Below are positions 32,363-45,632 of a stretch of 64,000 bases of DNA, in pieces. The notes beneath the pieces were generated by a model. The model did no database searches. It saw nothing but the letters and a program-made list of their open reading frames with translations, and was not told the origin of the DNA. The translations under genes were made by a program, and so were the position numbers. Source of the stretch: Amphibalanus amphitrite (Eukaryota > Arthropoda > Thecostraca > Balanomorpha > Balanidae); NCBI RefSeq assembly GCF_019059575.1, contig NW_024881574.1:620001-684000 (forward strand), written 5' to 3'. Position 1 is the stretch's first letter. The number at the start of each line of letters is the position of its first letter.

Positions 32363-35238
32363 AAGACAGATGAAAATATACCTCTGATGCAAATGACATA
32401 ATCTTGCACTGTCGAAAACAACAGCGCGAAAACCGCTCCCCATTCCAACAACCGCTTAAATTCAAACTGCCTCACAACCGGCCCGATCATCACACTGAAT
32501 AGGCCACCGATGTTCGCAAGTCAATGGCAGTCTGTCATTACTCTGCTCGAATTGAAGGCCAGTGCAACGGTCGAAACGAAATGATAGACCCACCACAGTT
32601 CAGCGAATGCGACACGCTTTTGAGGCCTGGTTGAGCCTCTGAAAAGATTGCAGTCTAATGAAGCTGCATTAGTCTCTAATCAAAGAGGACTGAAGAGATG
32701 CCCAAGGTCATTTGAGTTTTGTATGAGCTCACAAGCGACTCCAACAAGCATGAGAACTGACGTGGTTGATAACGAAAAAAGCTCAGAAAAATATAGTTCA
32801 AATAATCTTATGTTCATAATTATCAATATTGTATATGTTGGTGCTCTTTTCATCGTTTGGGAAGCGCATTTGTAAGTTAATAAATGTATACATTCATGCA
32901 TTCCTTTTCATCGGCTCTTTTTGAACAGCAGAATGCCACGACATCCAATTTGCAGGCGTATAACAGACATCCTGAAGGACGCTGATGGGGTACATTGAGT
33001 GTTTTGTTTACTTTCTGTGAAGCTTATTTGACTGCATTTTCGGTAAAAACTACCCAATTCATGATCTGATGTATAGGACGCACACACCAATGGATGAACA
33101 CGTCAGTATATACAGTCACATTACACAAACATACAAACACATAGCTAGATTAAGCGAGTACGTTCTTTCTAGCTTTGGGAATCACTTAAACTTCAGAAAA
33201 TGTTATGCTACAGTTCAAGTGAGCTATGCTTGCATTCTAGCTGTTGTAGCTAGTTTGACACCACAATACGGCAGCGTCATTGGCATATTTCGGGCAGCGC
33301 GCGTGATATTCCAATCATGTTCCAATTCAACCCCAAACAGCAGCATTTTTCAGTTTGATATGACCTGCAGAAGGCTGAAAGGTCAATGGTTAACCGGACA
33401 AGATGAAGTTGGGTACCGTTGAAATCGTCTTTTCCAATGAATCTGATGTTTTTCCACAAAACTCTATTACAACCAGGAAAGAAATGACGCAGGAGCTGGG
33501 TAGACCCATCTGCGTTCTAGGATGGGAACTTTGCATGTGCGGGCGAGGGTTAATGTTAATCTATTTTCAACAACGAGCACCCGAAATCCAAAGATTCCTG
33601 TACCCTAGGGTGCGATAATTGTGCTCATAATATACATACTCCCGAAAACAAGGTCGAGTAGATAAATCGTCAAAATAGCTACAGGCAGCGATGAACAGTT
33701 AGTTTCGCCTGGCTTCCGTGCAGATCAATTTTTGCACGGTTATTGAGTTAGTGCACAGTGCAGCGCCGACAGAATAGCTCCGACTATCAGATAAGCAGTC
33801 ATCTGTGTAGCAGTGCCTGACGGCTCATGAAATATGACGTGAAATACTTTAGGATGATTGGATCAGGGTGCCAAAGAGCTTTCAGCGAGACAGGCCCTTT
33901 TGGTGGACACTTGAGCCACTTTTGCGGAAGCTTTTAAGGGAGTGATGTCATGGAGACCATCGATTTAATCGCAGTTCCAAAAGGAATCTGCACTATACTG
34001 CGAGTCCAGGCTGCAAATGCTAGCATGTCAAAGCACCGGCTACAAAGATAACACATATTTGGCAGGTGCTGTGCGTACACATTAACGGGCTCAATAAATC
34101 AAGAGATTATTGAGGCGTCGGAGACTTGCAAGAGGCACGGTGTCTGGTACCCAGCTTATACTGGTAGCGGACATGGCATAGTTCCTATCTTTATATGTAG
34201 TTTTTATTTATTCACGACGGCGCAAAAAAAAAATGTTTAAAAGTTAGTTGCATTCTGGGGAGAAAGACGGAATATCTCTCTTATCATACTGAGGCCAGAG
34301 GTCGTTCTCCAATGGCGCTCTCCGTTTTCAGATGAAAATCAAACGTGACCTCAACTCGTTTAGCACGAAATCACACTAGATATACGTCATTCAAACTGGG
34401 CTAGCCAGAGGCAATGACAAGACACCATTCAACTGTCCTGGGTGATTTCTGACACATATCATCCCAGAGCAGTGCAACGAGTATCATCCGACGTGGACTA
34501 GTCACCTGTCGGAATAGACGGGCTGAGTTGCGGCAGAACCGGAAACAGAAATCCTGTTGTTCGCTCAATCGGGTGTTGATTTTGGCTATTCAATACGGTT
34601 GTGGCATAAGCTATACCTTGGAACTGAGATGACTGTATATTTCGCAGTTATGTCCAGCTAAGACCGGATGTAGATTTGTAGAAGAGACATTTCAGGGTAG
34701 CGACTAGCGGGGATCAACAACAAACGGCGTCTCACTTGTCTCTCGATAAGGAGCCAAGCCGTTAGGGCGCAATAACACATAAATGTGCAATGTGGGGCTT
34801 GGTACTGTTACTTTCACTGACAGTTGGCAATATGAACCGACAAACATTACAGGTCAACAGTCTAGCAAATGCGGTGGTCATGGCTATTACCAGTTCTCGC
34901 CAATTCACACCAGCCGTGGCCGAGTCTCCCTATTTTTGACGTTTACGTTACAAGGCAGATGGCAGTGGAGACCACGTGTGGGACGTGTGCTGATCTATGA
35001 CACCTTGAGGGTAGACGAGAAGAGCAAAAACGCCTGCAGGTGGGCGGCTGAAAACCACTTAATGACGTAAAACGATGCGCTCGATGTATTTTTTTTACAT
35101 TCGAGAGACTGACTGAAAGGTGCATGTCATCAACGGTGGTGTTAACGACCCGATATATGATTTCAAAGACGGGAGAATAAAGAACGACCATCGCAAGTAA
35201 AGTATCGGTGGAAAGGAGCATATAAATGAGGAATAAAA
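32363..35238. other. Unassigned intergenic sequence
   Basis: AT-rich, with no supported exon. A GGGCGAGGGTTAA at 33541-33553 resembles a TTAA-element terminus, but no partner end was found. Confidence 0.4.
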
Positions 35239-35242
35239 TTAA

Positions 35243-35718
35243 AGGGACCCTCCCACCTTAACATAAGATTTGAGTTGAGATAGCCAAAATGGGGTCCCTG
35301 GCTCACAATTACCGGTTTCGGCACTCACAACATCGATGCCTTAAATCGGAAATATTGAATTTCAAAATTGAAGCATTTTGATTCAGAGGGGCTAATGCAT
35401 AAGAATACCCCTCTGAATGTGTGACGTCAGCGCAGATATCTAACGATTTTTAAATGTTTGACTAAAACGTTTTGTAGCACGCGGTTGTATATGCTGCTTT
35501 GCGCACAACAAGTGCCGCACTTTCAGCTGCCAAACCAAATAAAGTCGCTAGGAACAGCGGATATCCCAAAAAGTAAACAAAAGTAAAAGTCTAATATCTT
35601 GAAAACCGGTGAATATTTTTCGGTGAAATTTGGTAGATATTCGTTTTTGCTCTTTCTGAACCAAGCGACATCACTTTCATGCCAATTCATAATTTTTTTT
35701 GAAGGTGGGAGGGTCCCT
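35243..35718. mobile_element. TTAA-flanked MITE with AGGGACCCTCCCACCTT ends
   Basis: TTAA at 35239-35242 and 35719-35722, with perfect 17-bp inverted ends AGGGACCCTCCCACCTT. The interior is unrelated to the AGGTCA-rich family and lacks G-tracts. The TTAA target allows piggyBac or Kolobok; the AGGG start leans toward Kolobok (inference). 476 bp, non-coding. Confidence 0.88.
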
Positions 35719-35722
35719 TTAA

Positions 35723-36451
35723 AGAAAAATATTTAGACAGTATGCAAGTCTCACACAAAAAACACCCATGCTATCGCAACGATGCAGCATAATGAAAACC
35801 AACCATATGCAGATTGCAGACTCACTAGTTAGTAGCAATTTAAAACTTCTAACTAGCAACCCTATGACAAATGATTCATGACATGCGGCTTATTAGATTC
35901 GCACATCATTATCCGTCATCTCAAAACTGCTAGACACTTACAAATATGTGTTACATTTCATACCCTGGCCAACACAATTAATCATTGACGTTTTGTTGCT
36001 TTTAGACATTCTAGCCACGCCACTGAGCTGCACAAAGTCGCTTATTATCTCAGCGTGACTTCTAGCTGTGACAGGTCTTGACGGATCGTCGAGCTGACCT
36101 CAAGCAGTGAAATTGTTTGGCACCTACCTACGCCATGAAAGAAAACAGTTCTGGGAGAATAGACTTGACGACCGGGGATAGACAATCTTTAGGTACACCA
36201 ACGACGCCTGAAGATAATGGCCTGGTAGTTGTTTCAGATTTCTTGTGATAGCATATCGCGTAATTTCACCATCGATGCATTCTGTCTACAAGTCTACCCG
36301 GATAGGACTCAAGCTTAGACGCCCAGGCTTGTCGCCGCACCCTGCACAAGCTCGCGAAGCTCATCTGATCATCCTGCAGCCGCGCCCCTAGTGCCGAACC
36401 GCCCACAACTCCACCACTGCCGCCGCCCCCGCCACCAAGCTACCGCCTAGC

Positions 36452-36499
<48 letters not shown>

Positions 36500-37550
36500 G
36501 CCCGTCTGGCCGGCCGGGGTCGGGCCCAGGTCGCCACGGTAGCCCCAGTCGCCGCCCGAGTGCGGTAGTGATAGGTCACGACTCACGAGGTCGACACAGT
36601 GCACGTCTGGCTCACAGTTCACACCTCAAACACAGGTGGGTTCGCCGGTTTGTGACTGGCAGGGGTGAGAGGTATTTATTTAGGTAGGATGGGAAGATGA
36701 CAGTCACAATAGTGATAATTGTTGTTAGGTTTTTCTTGAGATCGATTTTTAAGGGTTTGCTTAACAGAGACATGTATGGAAGAGTCTGATGAGATGCCTT
36801 GTTTGAAATTGTTTATGTGTTAAACAAATGTCGAGCGTAAGGAAACTATGAAATGCGAATGCACATAGTCCTATTTTGAAATATTTCCATTTTTTCCTAA
36901 ACTTTGTTACTTCCTGCACACTTCAAATGGCAATATAGCACAGCTTGTTTCGACTAATCAGTTGCAAGTGTTGGGCATTGTTTAGGTGTCTGCCAATATT
37001 CACCGGCATTTGGTCATGACAAGCTTTAGAAATAGACGGACACTTCTAACGCGATACGAGAGTGCTCCGCCATCATCATCACCTCTCCTCGGACAGAAAT
37101 ATCGCAACGACCAATATAGCTTCCCTGCCAATATCTATAACTGAATCTCTGCTCAGTAAAACTGTCTAATAACCTCTTGTCTGGGCCCTCCCATACTATC
37201 TAAGGCGGCATTGTATAGAAGCCCACCCACACTCCAGTGTATAAAGACTCAGCCGGTTTGGCTGCCAAATCGCGACTGGCTCTCGTGATGAAAACAGATC
37301 ACCCACTGGGCCCGTAAATCAGCCGCCGAGCGGCGATGATCGAATCGTAAAATGTGAGCGATCTGGTAAATTATGAGGACCGATCCGCCTACCGTGCCAA
37401 TTCAGATGTCGTACCTCTCTAATTGGTTGTCTCTTATTGGAGTTTTGGAAACGAGCGAGCACAAGCATGTTTCGAAAAATTGAGGGAAGTCGTTTTGCAA
37501 AAAAAAAATCACCCATGCGCTGTTGGAATGTCGTATTAGAAGGCACATGC
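35723..37550. other. Unassigned intergenic sequence with a GCC microsatellite
   Basis: No exon recognised. A perfect GCC run lies at about 36461-36499 in a GC-rich patch (36320-36560). The rest is AT-rich without repeats I can define. Confidence 0.45.
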
Positions 37551-37554
37551 TTAA

Positions 37555-38728
37555 CCTTCGCCCCAGTGGGGGGGGGGGCATATGTTACCACCCTGTCGCG
37601 TTTTTTGCGTATAAATAAAAAACCGCGGCGCGTAGCGCCGCGCCGCTTGGCATAGCTTTTTGTACATCAATTTTGGACAATGTGTGAAATTTGTGACCCC
37701 AGGTCATGTCAGGTCAGGTCACCAGGTCAAGTTAACTGACCAGGCCTAAAAAAAGTTTGCAATCATGTCCAGCCTGCAGTGTTTGTCAGAAAGGTTTTAA
37801 ACTTGGTGGATTGCATCATGTTATCGGCGCCTACAATTTGTATATCTCGGATTTTTTATATCCGTGACCTAAGGTCAGGTCAGTGGCGTGACCTTACCAT
37901 TATAAGTCAATGGAGAAAAATGAAAATGCCTCTAGATCCGTGTGTACGAATAGCAACAGTCCAAATATTTCAGAATCATAATGATTTGGGCCACTCGTGA
38001 TGACCAAGGTGTCATTTTTGCTGATAGCCTCTAGAAAGGTCATCCGAGGTCATTTGAGGCTACAAACAGATTTTTGCCAATAACTCGCGATTGGAAAGAG
38101 ATAGAACGCTGGGGATGGCTTCATTGTGTTTGTCTTGTTGAGACGCATCGAAAGATATGCAACGTGACCTTTTCCGATCAGGTCATGACCTTGACCTGAG
38201 GTCAAATTTTCAAGTTGACCTTTCAAGGTCAAATTATAGTTCATTCGACGCGTCTCGTCGAGAGGAACACGATTCTGGCAATAGAAATGTCGTGGCTTTT
38301 TCTAGTCAAAAGTTATTGTCGAAAAACACTTTGCGTAAAAACAGCTATTTGTGGAGTTTTTGCACTCTGCAGGCTAAACCGTTGACCTGAGGTCAATTTT
38401 GATGATGACCTTATCGAAAGAAGAGTTCAAAGCTATCGATTGTTTTTCCATGCGTTTTTCTAGCTATCATAGTTCCTGAGATAAAAGCATGTTTTCTGAA
38501 AAATATAATGACATTTGGCAAATTTTGACCTTTGATGACCTCCAGTGACCCCAATATTGCTCCAAGATGAAAAATGACCGAAATACTTTCAAACGTACGC
38601 ATTGAGAGCTATCGACTGCTTTTTACCGCGTCTTTCTAGCCCTCTTAGTTTTTGAGTTAGAGGTGGGTGGTAACATATGCCCCCCCTCACTAGGGCGAAG
38701 TTGGCTGAGACCGCCACTGGGGCGCGGG
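37555..38728 (+). mobile_element. TTAA-flanked element, near-identical sibling of the 30468 copy
   Basis: TTAA at 37551-37554 and 38729-38732. Same ends, same CGGCGCGTAGCGCCG hairpin (near 37625), same duplicated right terminus and the same AGGTCA module (about 38130-38270) as 30468-31643, differing by scattered substitutions and small indels. 1174 bp versus 1176 bp. No coding capacity. Confidence 0.93.
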
Positions 38729-38732
38729 TTAA

Positions 38733-39496
38733 TTAGCTACGAAAATGTTAATGCTATATAAGCTCAAAGGTCAATATTGAACACCTAATCCTTGGGTAAA
38801 AATTAAAACGAAAGGGCACTTATAAGTATCAAGTCGTCGACGGTTACCAAGGCTTCAGTTTTTTTTTTTCACATGTGTCAGCTAATCAGCCGCAGAATAT
38901 CTCGTTACAGGTAAAGAAGTTCAATGGGACAAAGTGAACTTGTAAGGCGTCACCACAACCATAAAAACGCGTACCAAGTAATGGGTGTCAGTGTCACAAT
39001 AGTCCGGGTGATGCTTTCCAAAGTTGGCGTTTGGGGTAGGCTGAGACACTAGCACTTCTTATATCGTGTAAACTATTCGCATGCAGGAGAGAAAGTTTTG
39101 GCATGGAAACTACATAGATCTTTCATTCTAAAATCGTAATCGGACTCACGATTAAAATATGGTGTCAGCTAATAAATGTGTTACATTCGGTATCAATATC
39201 CCTGTCTCCTAAACCTCACATATCTTTGCATTCATTTGCATGCTCTTCCTTGATGCGACCATAATTATATAGTGATTCTTGTTATCAAAACTGGGCGCTG
39301 ACCGCTGTCAAGTTATCACAACAACACAGATGACAGGTCCAAACCAATGTGTTCTCACCGGTTTGGAAACACACCATGTGAATCATTTGGCGCAGCTGAA
39401 GCAATGTAAAGGTCACAGCGCCACAGCGGGCCTGTTGCTTCTGGTAAACCTTGGATCCTCTCCAACTTAGAGTCACCATGTCTGTTTCACAATCCA
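38733..39496. other. Unassigned intergenic sequence
   Basis: Nothing beyond accidental short reading frames. Confidence 0.4.
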
Positions 39497-39832
39497 CACA
39501 CAGAAAAATATTAACACCGTTAGCGGTGTAATTGCACAGTACATATCTGAGCACTTGAGGAAAGTTAATTTAGTCCCTTCCCCGCTTAAATTACTCGCGC
39601 TTCTAAATGAACATCAGGAAGAAGGTAATAGAACACTGTTAGGAGGGTTGGGTGTTTTGCTACATGTAGTAAAACACCCAACCCTCCTAACAGTGTTCTT
39701 TTACCTTCTTCCTGGTGTTCATTTAGAAGCGCAAGTAATTTAAGCGGGGAAGGGACTAAATTAACTTTCCTCAAGTGCTCAGATATGTACTGTGCAATTA
39801 CACCGCTAACGGTGTCAATATTTTTCTGTGTG
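39497..39832. repeat. 336-bp spacerless near-perfect palindrome (fold-back element)
   Basis: The two 168-bp arms (39497-39664 and 39665-39832) are inverted copies with no net indel and few mismatches, meeting at TACATGTA. The outermost sequence is CACACAGAAAAATATT. Both strands therefore encode nearly the same accidental peptide. A transcript would fold into one long hairpin. No target duplication is evident. Confidence 0.93.
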
Positions 39833-42161
39833 CAGTTATATCCATGCTGTTCAGACTAGCTCCAAGGCGCGGATGAGGAGCAGCGAAGGTCAAAATCGTG
39901 CCACGGTCATTTTGACCACGAAACTCAATTGCGAGTTACAAGCGAAAAGGCATCTTGACAAGAACCAAAAGGCTGAACCCCCATTTCTGTTTGTTTTCAA
40001 GTTGCTAGCGCCGCTTTGAAGAGAAGGATGGAAAGACATTACTACATTATGGTAACAGCGCCTTGCAACGCCGTGCAAACACAATGAAAATATGCGATCT
40101 TCTGTTCCTTTTAATGTGTCGGACCGTTCCAAAAGCCTTCCACTTCAATTTAGCCAATTATAAGTATTATAAATGCATGTTAAAATGACGGACACCACGT
40201 CAACGCTGAACGCTCATCAGACACCAAAACCTTTGCACATTTGCATAGCCAGAGGCAATAGGTGTAAGACTGCCAACCGACCGCACGAAACAGTTCAAGT
40301 GTTCTCTTCGTGACTGAAGTGTACACATGGGAGTCGTTTGCACGTGATTTATCGGTATGTGCTGCCAATCTAGCTATTGACAGGCTCAGCGGCATTCATA
40401 CCATGCCATTGTCGATTGATCTGCATCAGTACCTAAATCGTTCCTCTCATTTCTTCGTAGAATCTATAGCCGGTCAACAGCTGGGCCGTGCTCATTTATC
40501 AGCAGTCATACTCGATAATCAGCCTCCCTTTTAGTTCTCGAAGCTCAAGCGTCCGGCAATTGATCCATTCTCCAGCTGTCTGGACCGCTTTTCTTTACGG
40601 CTGCAGGGTCCATGGGCACGAAGCAGCAGTTGGGCGACCTCTATGCCGCAGCAGAAGGGGATTAGGGAGAGGTCATTGGCTGCGGAGACCAGACCCGGTG
40701 ATGACGTCACCAGACGACTGATGATGTCATAGAGAGAGGAGCGGTAGCGTCGCTCGGCATCGATGAATTTATAATTACAATTGTTTGTTGGTAGGCTATC
40801 GGCAATCCTTCGTAGGACTTGAGGCCTCTCTTATGCACTTCTTACTTTTGTGTACGGAAGGACGTAGGTCCCTCACCCGTGGCCAAAAAATGATCAGCCA
40901 GCGGTAATTCTGCGCTTGAATGACCACCCCTGAATCTAACGCCAGCAGAATTTGATGGCAGATCCTTGGCGTCATTGGAGGCTATCCCTTCTTTGTGGGA
41001 GCCCGAGCCCCTGCACCGATCCAACAAACCACTTGAACAAATCTGAACATCGCATTTATTCTTCGATCCTCATTTAACTTTTTGATTACGGTTATAATGA
41101 CCTAGCCCGACACATACACTGTTATTCCATTTTCTTCCACTCTAGTGATCAGTCACCACTCCTTCATCTTCTTTGAACATGACTCGAGCCGCTGTTCGAC
41201 CACCGCATTAAAAAACACGCACGAAACCGCACGTGGGAGGGTCACGGTGACGTCATATCGCATCAATCGTGTTCGGAAATCAGCTGTCGTGTCGGATGCT
41301 CAGCCGTTTCCAATTTTTTTTTCGAACTACTCCGCCACCCATTAATAGGTGACCAGGAGTGCCCCCACCCTCAGCCCAGCGACTCACAGCACCTTACGTT
41401 AACACCAGACAAAAATAAAGGATAAGTCGCGGCACTCCCAGCTAGGAAAAGTAGGAAACAAAATCAAGCAAAAGAAGTGCGGGCAACAGGTTAATGATAA
41501 AAGAGAGCAAAAGTAGTCATTGCTGAATGCAGCGAATGACTGTCCAAATGCATCTACGAAAGAAGTCATTCATACAACCATGCATAATTGGTTAGTAGAT
41601 GATATTTAAACATTCACTCATAGGAAAACAGCAGAATGGCAGTGGGGAAACATTTCTGGTCAATTCGAGCTCGAGTTCATAGCCAGACTTTCTGCGGCCC
41701 ACCAGCTAAGCATAGCTTGTTGCCGGTGGGCCCCGTCAAGTCCGGCGTTCCAATTGAGTGGGGATGTATCTTTTGTGTTGAAAATGACACAGGTTGCACA
41801 CAAAACAGTCAACACATTATTGTAGCCGGCATTTGCAGCCTTCCCGATAATAAATGTACCTATTGGTACATCCATTATTGGGCCACCTGTTGAGGTGCTG
41901 AACAATGCCTGTGAAAAGTACTATGCATATGTAATTTGTTAATTGTTATTAATGTTCGCATTGTCATTTGCTCTCATTTCCTATTTATATCAATATTGTT
42001 TGTATCTTCACCTTTCATTACAAAGATTGCTTACAAAATTAATATACTTTCATATTTTTTTCTAAGCCTGTTGAAAGCATTTAGTGGGTCCTTTATACCC
42101 AAGGATGCTTATCTACTAGTTTTGTTAATAACTTTGCTATTTTCCCACTACCTACTTTTGC
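39833..42161. other. Intergenic sequence; right part is probably LINE 3' UTR
   Basis: 39833-41900 has no supported feature. About 41935-42161 directly follows the stop of the minus-strand LINE and is AT-rich, so it is probably its 3' UTR (inference). Confidence 0.4.
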
Positions 42162-44591
42162 TTAGTATACACTAAGCAATATATTCTTTACATATTTTTT
42201 GAAAGTGATCTTTGATTGTGGTATTTCTTCTAACAGAATATCTTTTGCGATTACATCATTCCAAAGTTTGGGTCCCATGCAGGCAAAGGAGAAGAGCCTG
42301 TAGTTTTTTGCTGAGAAGACAGGTTGAAAATGGTGGATATTCCTTGTATGGTGGATAGGTTCAGTTGAGAGTTGTAGCAATCGCCCTACAGACACTGGCA
42401 ATTCATGTACTATGTACTTATGCATGATAAGTATTATTTGAAGTTTGACTATGTCTTTAATTTTTAGAATATTATATTTTTTAAATATTGGGGTAGCACT
42501 TTGTGGTGGGAAAATACCCTCAATGAGTCTCATGAACCTTTTTTGCAGGATTACCAGTTTTTGAAGATGTTCATCATAGTTAGAGCCCCAAATAAAGCAG
42601 CAGTAGTTGATGTAAGGAAAAATGAGGGAGTGATACAGTTGAATGAGCTGCTGTTTTGGGATAAATCGTTTAACTCTTGCAATCATTCCAATATTTCTGC
42701 TAATAGTATTACAAATGCTACTGATATGGGTTGTGAATTTGAGGTCAGAGTCAATTAGAATTCCTAAATATTTCACTGATTTCTTTTCTATTAACGCAGT
42801 GTCTTTAATGTATATATTCAGCTTTTCGGTACACCTGCGTTTTGAATACACTTGGAGAAATGTTTTTGATGTATTCACTGTAAGATAATTAGCTTCAAAC
42901 CATTCTGATACTTTTACCAGCGCTTCATTGGTTATTTCTTGCAGTGTTTCTATGTTTTTATGTTTGAAGAATATTGCAGTGTCATCTGCATAGAGCATAA
43001 ATCGACCTTCAAATTGTAAATTTACTATATCATTTAAATATAAAATAAAAAGAAGTGGTCCAAGGATTGACCCCTGAGGTACGCCTATTTTTATTTCTCG
43101 TTCTGTTGACTTAACCCCTTCTATCTGCACCACTTGGAATCTGTTCGTTAGATATGATTTAATTGTTTTTAGAACATGTCCTCGAAAACCCATTTTGTTT
43201 AATTTCTCTAGTAGTATTTTGTGATCTACCGTGTCAAAGGCTTTTGAAAGGTCAAGAAAGATGCCCGTTACAATGTCATTTTTTTCCAGTGCTTCAGTTA
43301 TATAATCTTGTATAAGCATGATAGGCATGTATGTAGAGTTGTTTTTCCTAAATCCGAATTGGTTTTCTGAGAGAATGCATCTGTTTGTTGCAAACTCTGT
43401 CAATTGGTAGTGGATCAGTTTCTCTAATATTTTTGAAATCACTGGCAATATGCTAATTGGTCTATAATTTGACAAGTTATTTTGATCTCCATTTTTGTAG
43501 ATTGGCTTCACAGATGCTATTTTCAATGGGTTTGGGAAGATTCCTGTTGAAAGGCATAGATTAAAGAAATAGGTAAGCTTTGAAAGGATAGGTTTGTAAG
43601 AATGTTTTAATATTTTTGAATTGATCCCGTCGACTCCAGCGCCAACATCTTTAAGCTGTTTAATTATTTGTTCTACTTTGTCATCAGTGACATTGCAGAA
43701 GTTTGAAAATTCTCCTTCTGCCTCTTGCACATTTTCTAAAGGATTTTTGTTATTACATGGAATATTCTGTTTCAATTTTTCACCAATTTCTGTGAAAAAT
43801 TTGTTGAAATTTTCAGCCATTGACATTTTTTCAGGTTCATTATTATCAGTATTGTTAAGTGTTTCAGGTAAAATATCATATTTGCTTTTTTGTTTTAGGA
43901 GTTCATTTAGTGTTTCCCACGTCTTTTTGGGGTTCCTATTGTTTTTTTGGAATTCCGCTTCATAGTAGGCCTTCTTTGAATTGGCGATTGCCCTATTGAG
44001 ACAGTTACGATATTTGTGGTATTGTGCTATGTTGTACATACTGGGATTTTTAAGTTTGTTAACAAACAATTTGTTTTTATGATTAATGGAACAGAGAATT
44101 GCTGGAGTCATCCATGGTTTTATAAAGTTATTTTTTCTCGAGCTTGCTATGTTTTTCGAGCACGAAGCAATACCATCCTTGTATGCCTGTATTATTTGTA
44201 TGCATGCCAGTTCTGGATCTGTTTGAGCAGTGAGTCCATCAAGACTCTGTACTAGTTGGCCCCTGAGGGTTTCAATTTTGTTGTAGTCAAATACTGTTTT
44301 TACTTTATGTTTTTTCTTTTCCAATCTCTTATTTTCAATGTTTACAGTTGCAAAGATTACAAGATGGTCTGAAAGGTCTGTTAAAATGATTCCTGGTACT
44401 ACCACTTTGGACAAGTCATTTGTAAAGATATTATCAATAAGAGTACCCGAGGTTGGGGTAATTCGGGTAGCTTTGGAGATGGTTGGCAAAAATCCATAAC
44501 TACACATTAATGTAAAAAATGATTCATTAGCAGAATTATTTTTAATAGAAAATAAATCAAAATTGAAATCACCTGTAATGAATGCAAGCAT
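42162..44591 (-). mobile_element. 5'-truncated LINE polyprotein, CR1/L2/Rex1-like, uninterrupted over about 809 codons
   Basis: Non-LTR retrotransposon ORF2: an endonuclease nicks the target and the reverse transcriptase copies RNA there. The open frame begins inside the endonuclease: GDFNFDLF at residue 7 and SDH near residue 74 are the last catalytic motifs of an AP-type (EEP) endonuclease. RT motifs follow: NYRPISILPVISKILEK, FGFRKNNST, GIFLDLSKAFDTVDHKILL, GVPQGSILGPLLFILYLND and the active-site YADDTAIF, then the usual C-terminal domain to a stop at 42162-42164. An in-frame stop lies just upstream (TAA near 44607), so the N-terminal endonuclease half is lost. The intact long frame indicates a fairly recent insertion. 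The clade is assigned by motif style only. Confidence 0.92.
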
Positions 44592-45512
44592 ATTAAGTGA
44601 GGTTAAGCTTTATAAAACCAATGGCTCGCCACTCCCCATGACAACTGAACTGTGTTCGTGCCCATCAAAAGTCTCCGCGCATTTTGATGAACAAGAATCC
44701 GTGAATGCGACGAAGCGTCCAAGTGGGTGACGTCATATATCCGAAGACCGAAACTGCATACCTGTCGGAAGTGCTGTTTTTGTGTCAGTGCCAGCGCACT
44801 CAAAGCAGGAATAACAGATTTACAGCTAAAATTTGCAGTATTCTGTTGTCAAACATACACCCTCCAAGTCGCAGCTTTACGCAAGAACAATCCAAATACG
44901 CAGCCAAGTGACATAAGCGCTATCTTTTATCTCAGATACGCAGTACCTGCAACATATGCCGCATTTCCCACAACATTTCTCTCTCATGACGACGGTAGGA
45001 CGGGCAGCTTTGCAAAGCAGCTGATGTTTATTGTTCTGCAACAATCACACCAATGATGTAGCCTGTAGTCGCTATCGGAGACCACGGGTTTGAAATCTGA
45101 CCATTGACAGCTTGTGAGGGATCAATCAGACAATGTTGGTTTGGGGGTCGGGTCATATCAGCAGCAGACGATAAATAGCCACACTGGGTGGTGTTAGATA
45201 TCTTTGGTGGTTAACCTGGGACGGTGGATAAATGCTGATTGTCTAACTTTGTTTAGAGTATATTCTTGTCTGAAATGGAATTGCTGAATGTTTATGCATT
45301 GATAAGGCATCAAAGCACCGTAACATGGTTCAAAATTTTACGCTTAACGATCGATGCCGGAGGTGTTAACATTTTGATTATGATGCATAGATGGCCATTT
45401 GTTACTCTATGGTGCTATGAATACGAAGGTCTTTATGACTACGAGCCTCATTTTGGTCATGTTTCCCGAACCCCGTATATAATGCATCTCACAGCCTTCT
45501 GTCTCTTTCCAG
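44592..45512. other. 5' flank or first intron of the TINAG-like gene
   Basis: No exon recognised. CTTCTGTCTCTTTCCAG immediately before the start codon looks like a 3' splice site, suggesting an untranslated first exon further left. Confidence 0.5.
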
Positions 45513-45632
45513 CCATGCTGTCGCTGTTGACCTTGACCCTAGTGGTTGGGTCGGTCATAGGTCAACTCCGTGACCGACCCGACTACAGTGATCTTCCGGG
45601 GCGCTACTGCGAGCGACGAGGAACCGTCCGAG
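45513..45632 (+). CDS. TINAG-like exon 1: signal peptide
   Basis: ATG at 45515, two bases after a likely acceptor (TTTCCAG). A hydrophobic run of about 15 residues, then [20 protein letters not shown]. Donor GTACGG, phase 1. The earlier in-frame Met codons lack a signal-peptide context, so this start is preferred. Confidence 0.85.

Noticed and set aside
33541-33553. GGGCGAGGGTTAA resembling a TTAA-element right end
   Set aside because: No G/C-tract hairpin beside it and no partner terminus; not enough to call an element.
36388-36622. Poly-Arg or poly-Ala frame
   Set aside because: GCC microsatellite read in different frames.
39555-39774. Two near-identical 62-residue proteins on opposite strands
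   Set aside because: A consequence of the palindrome; not independent genes.
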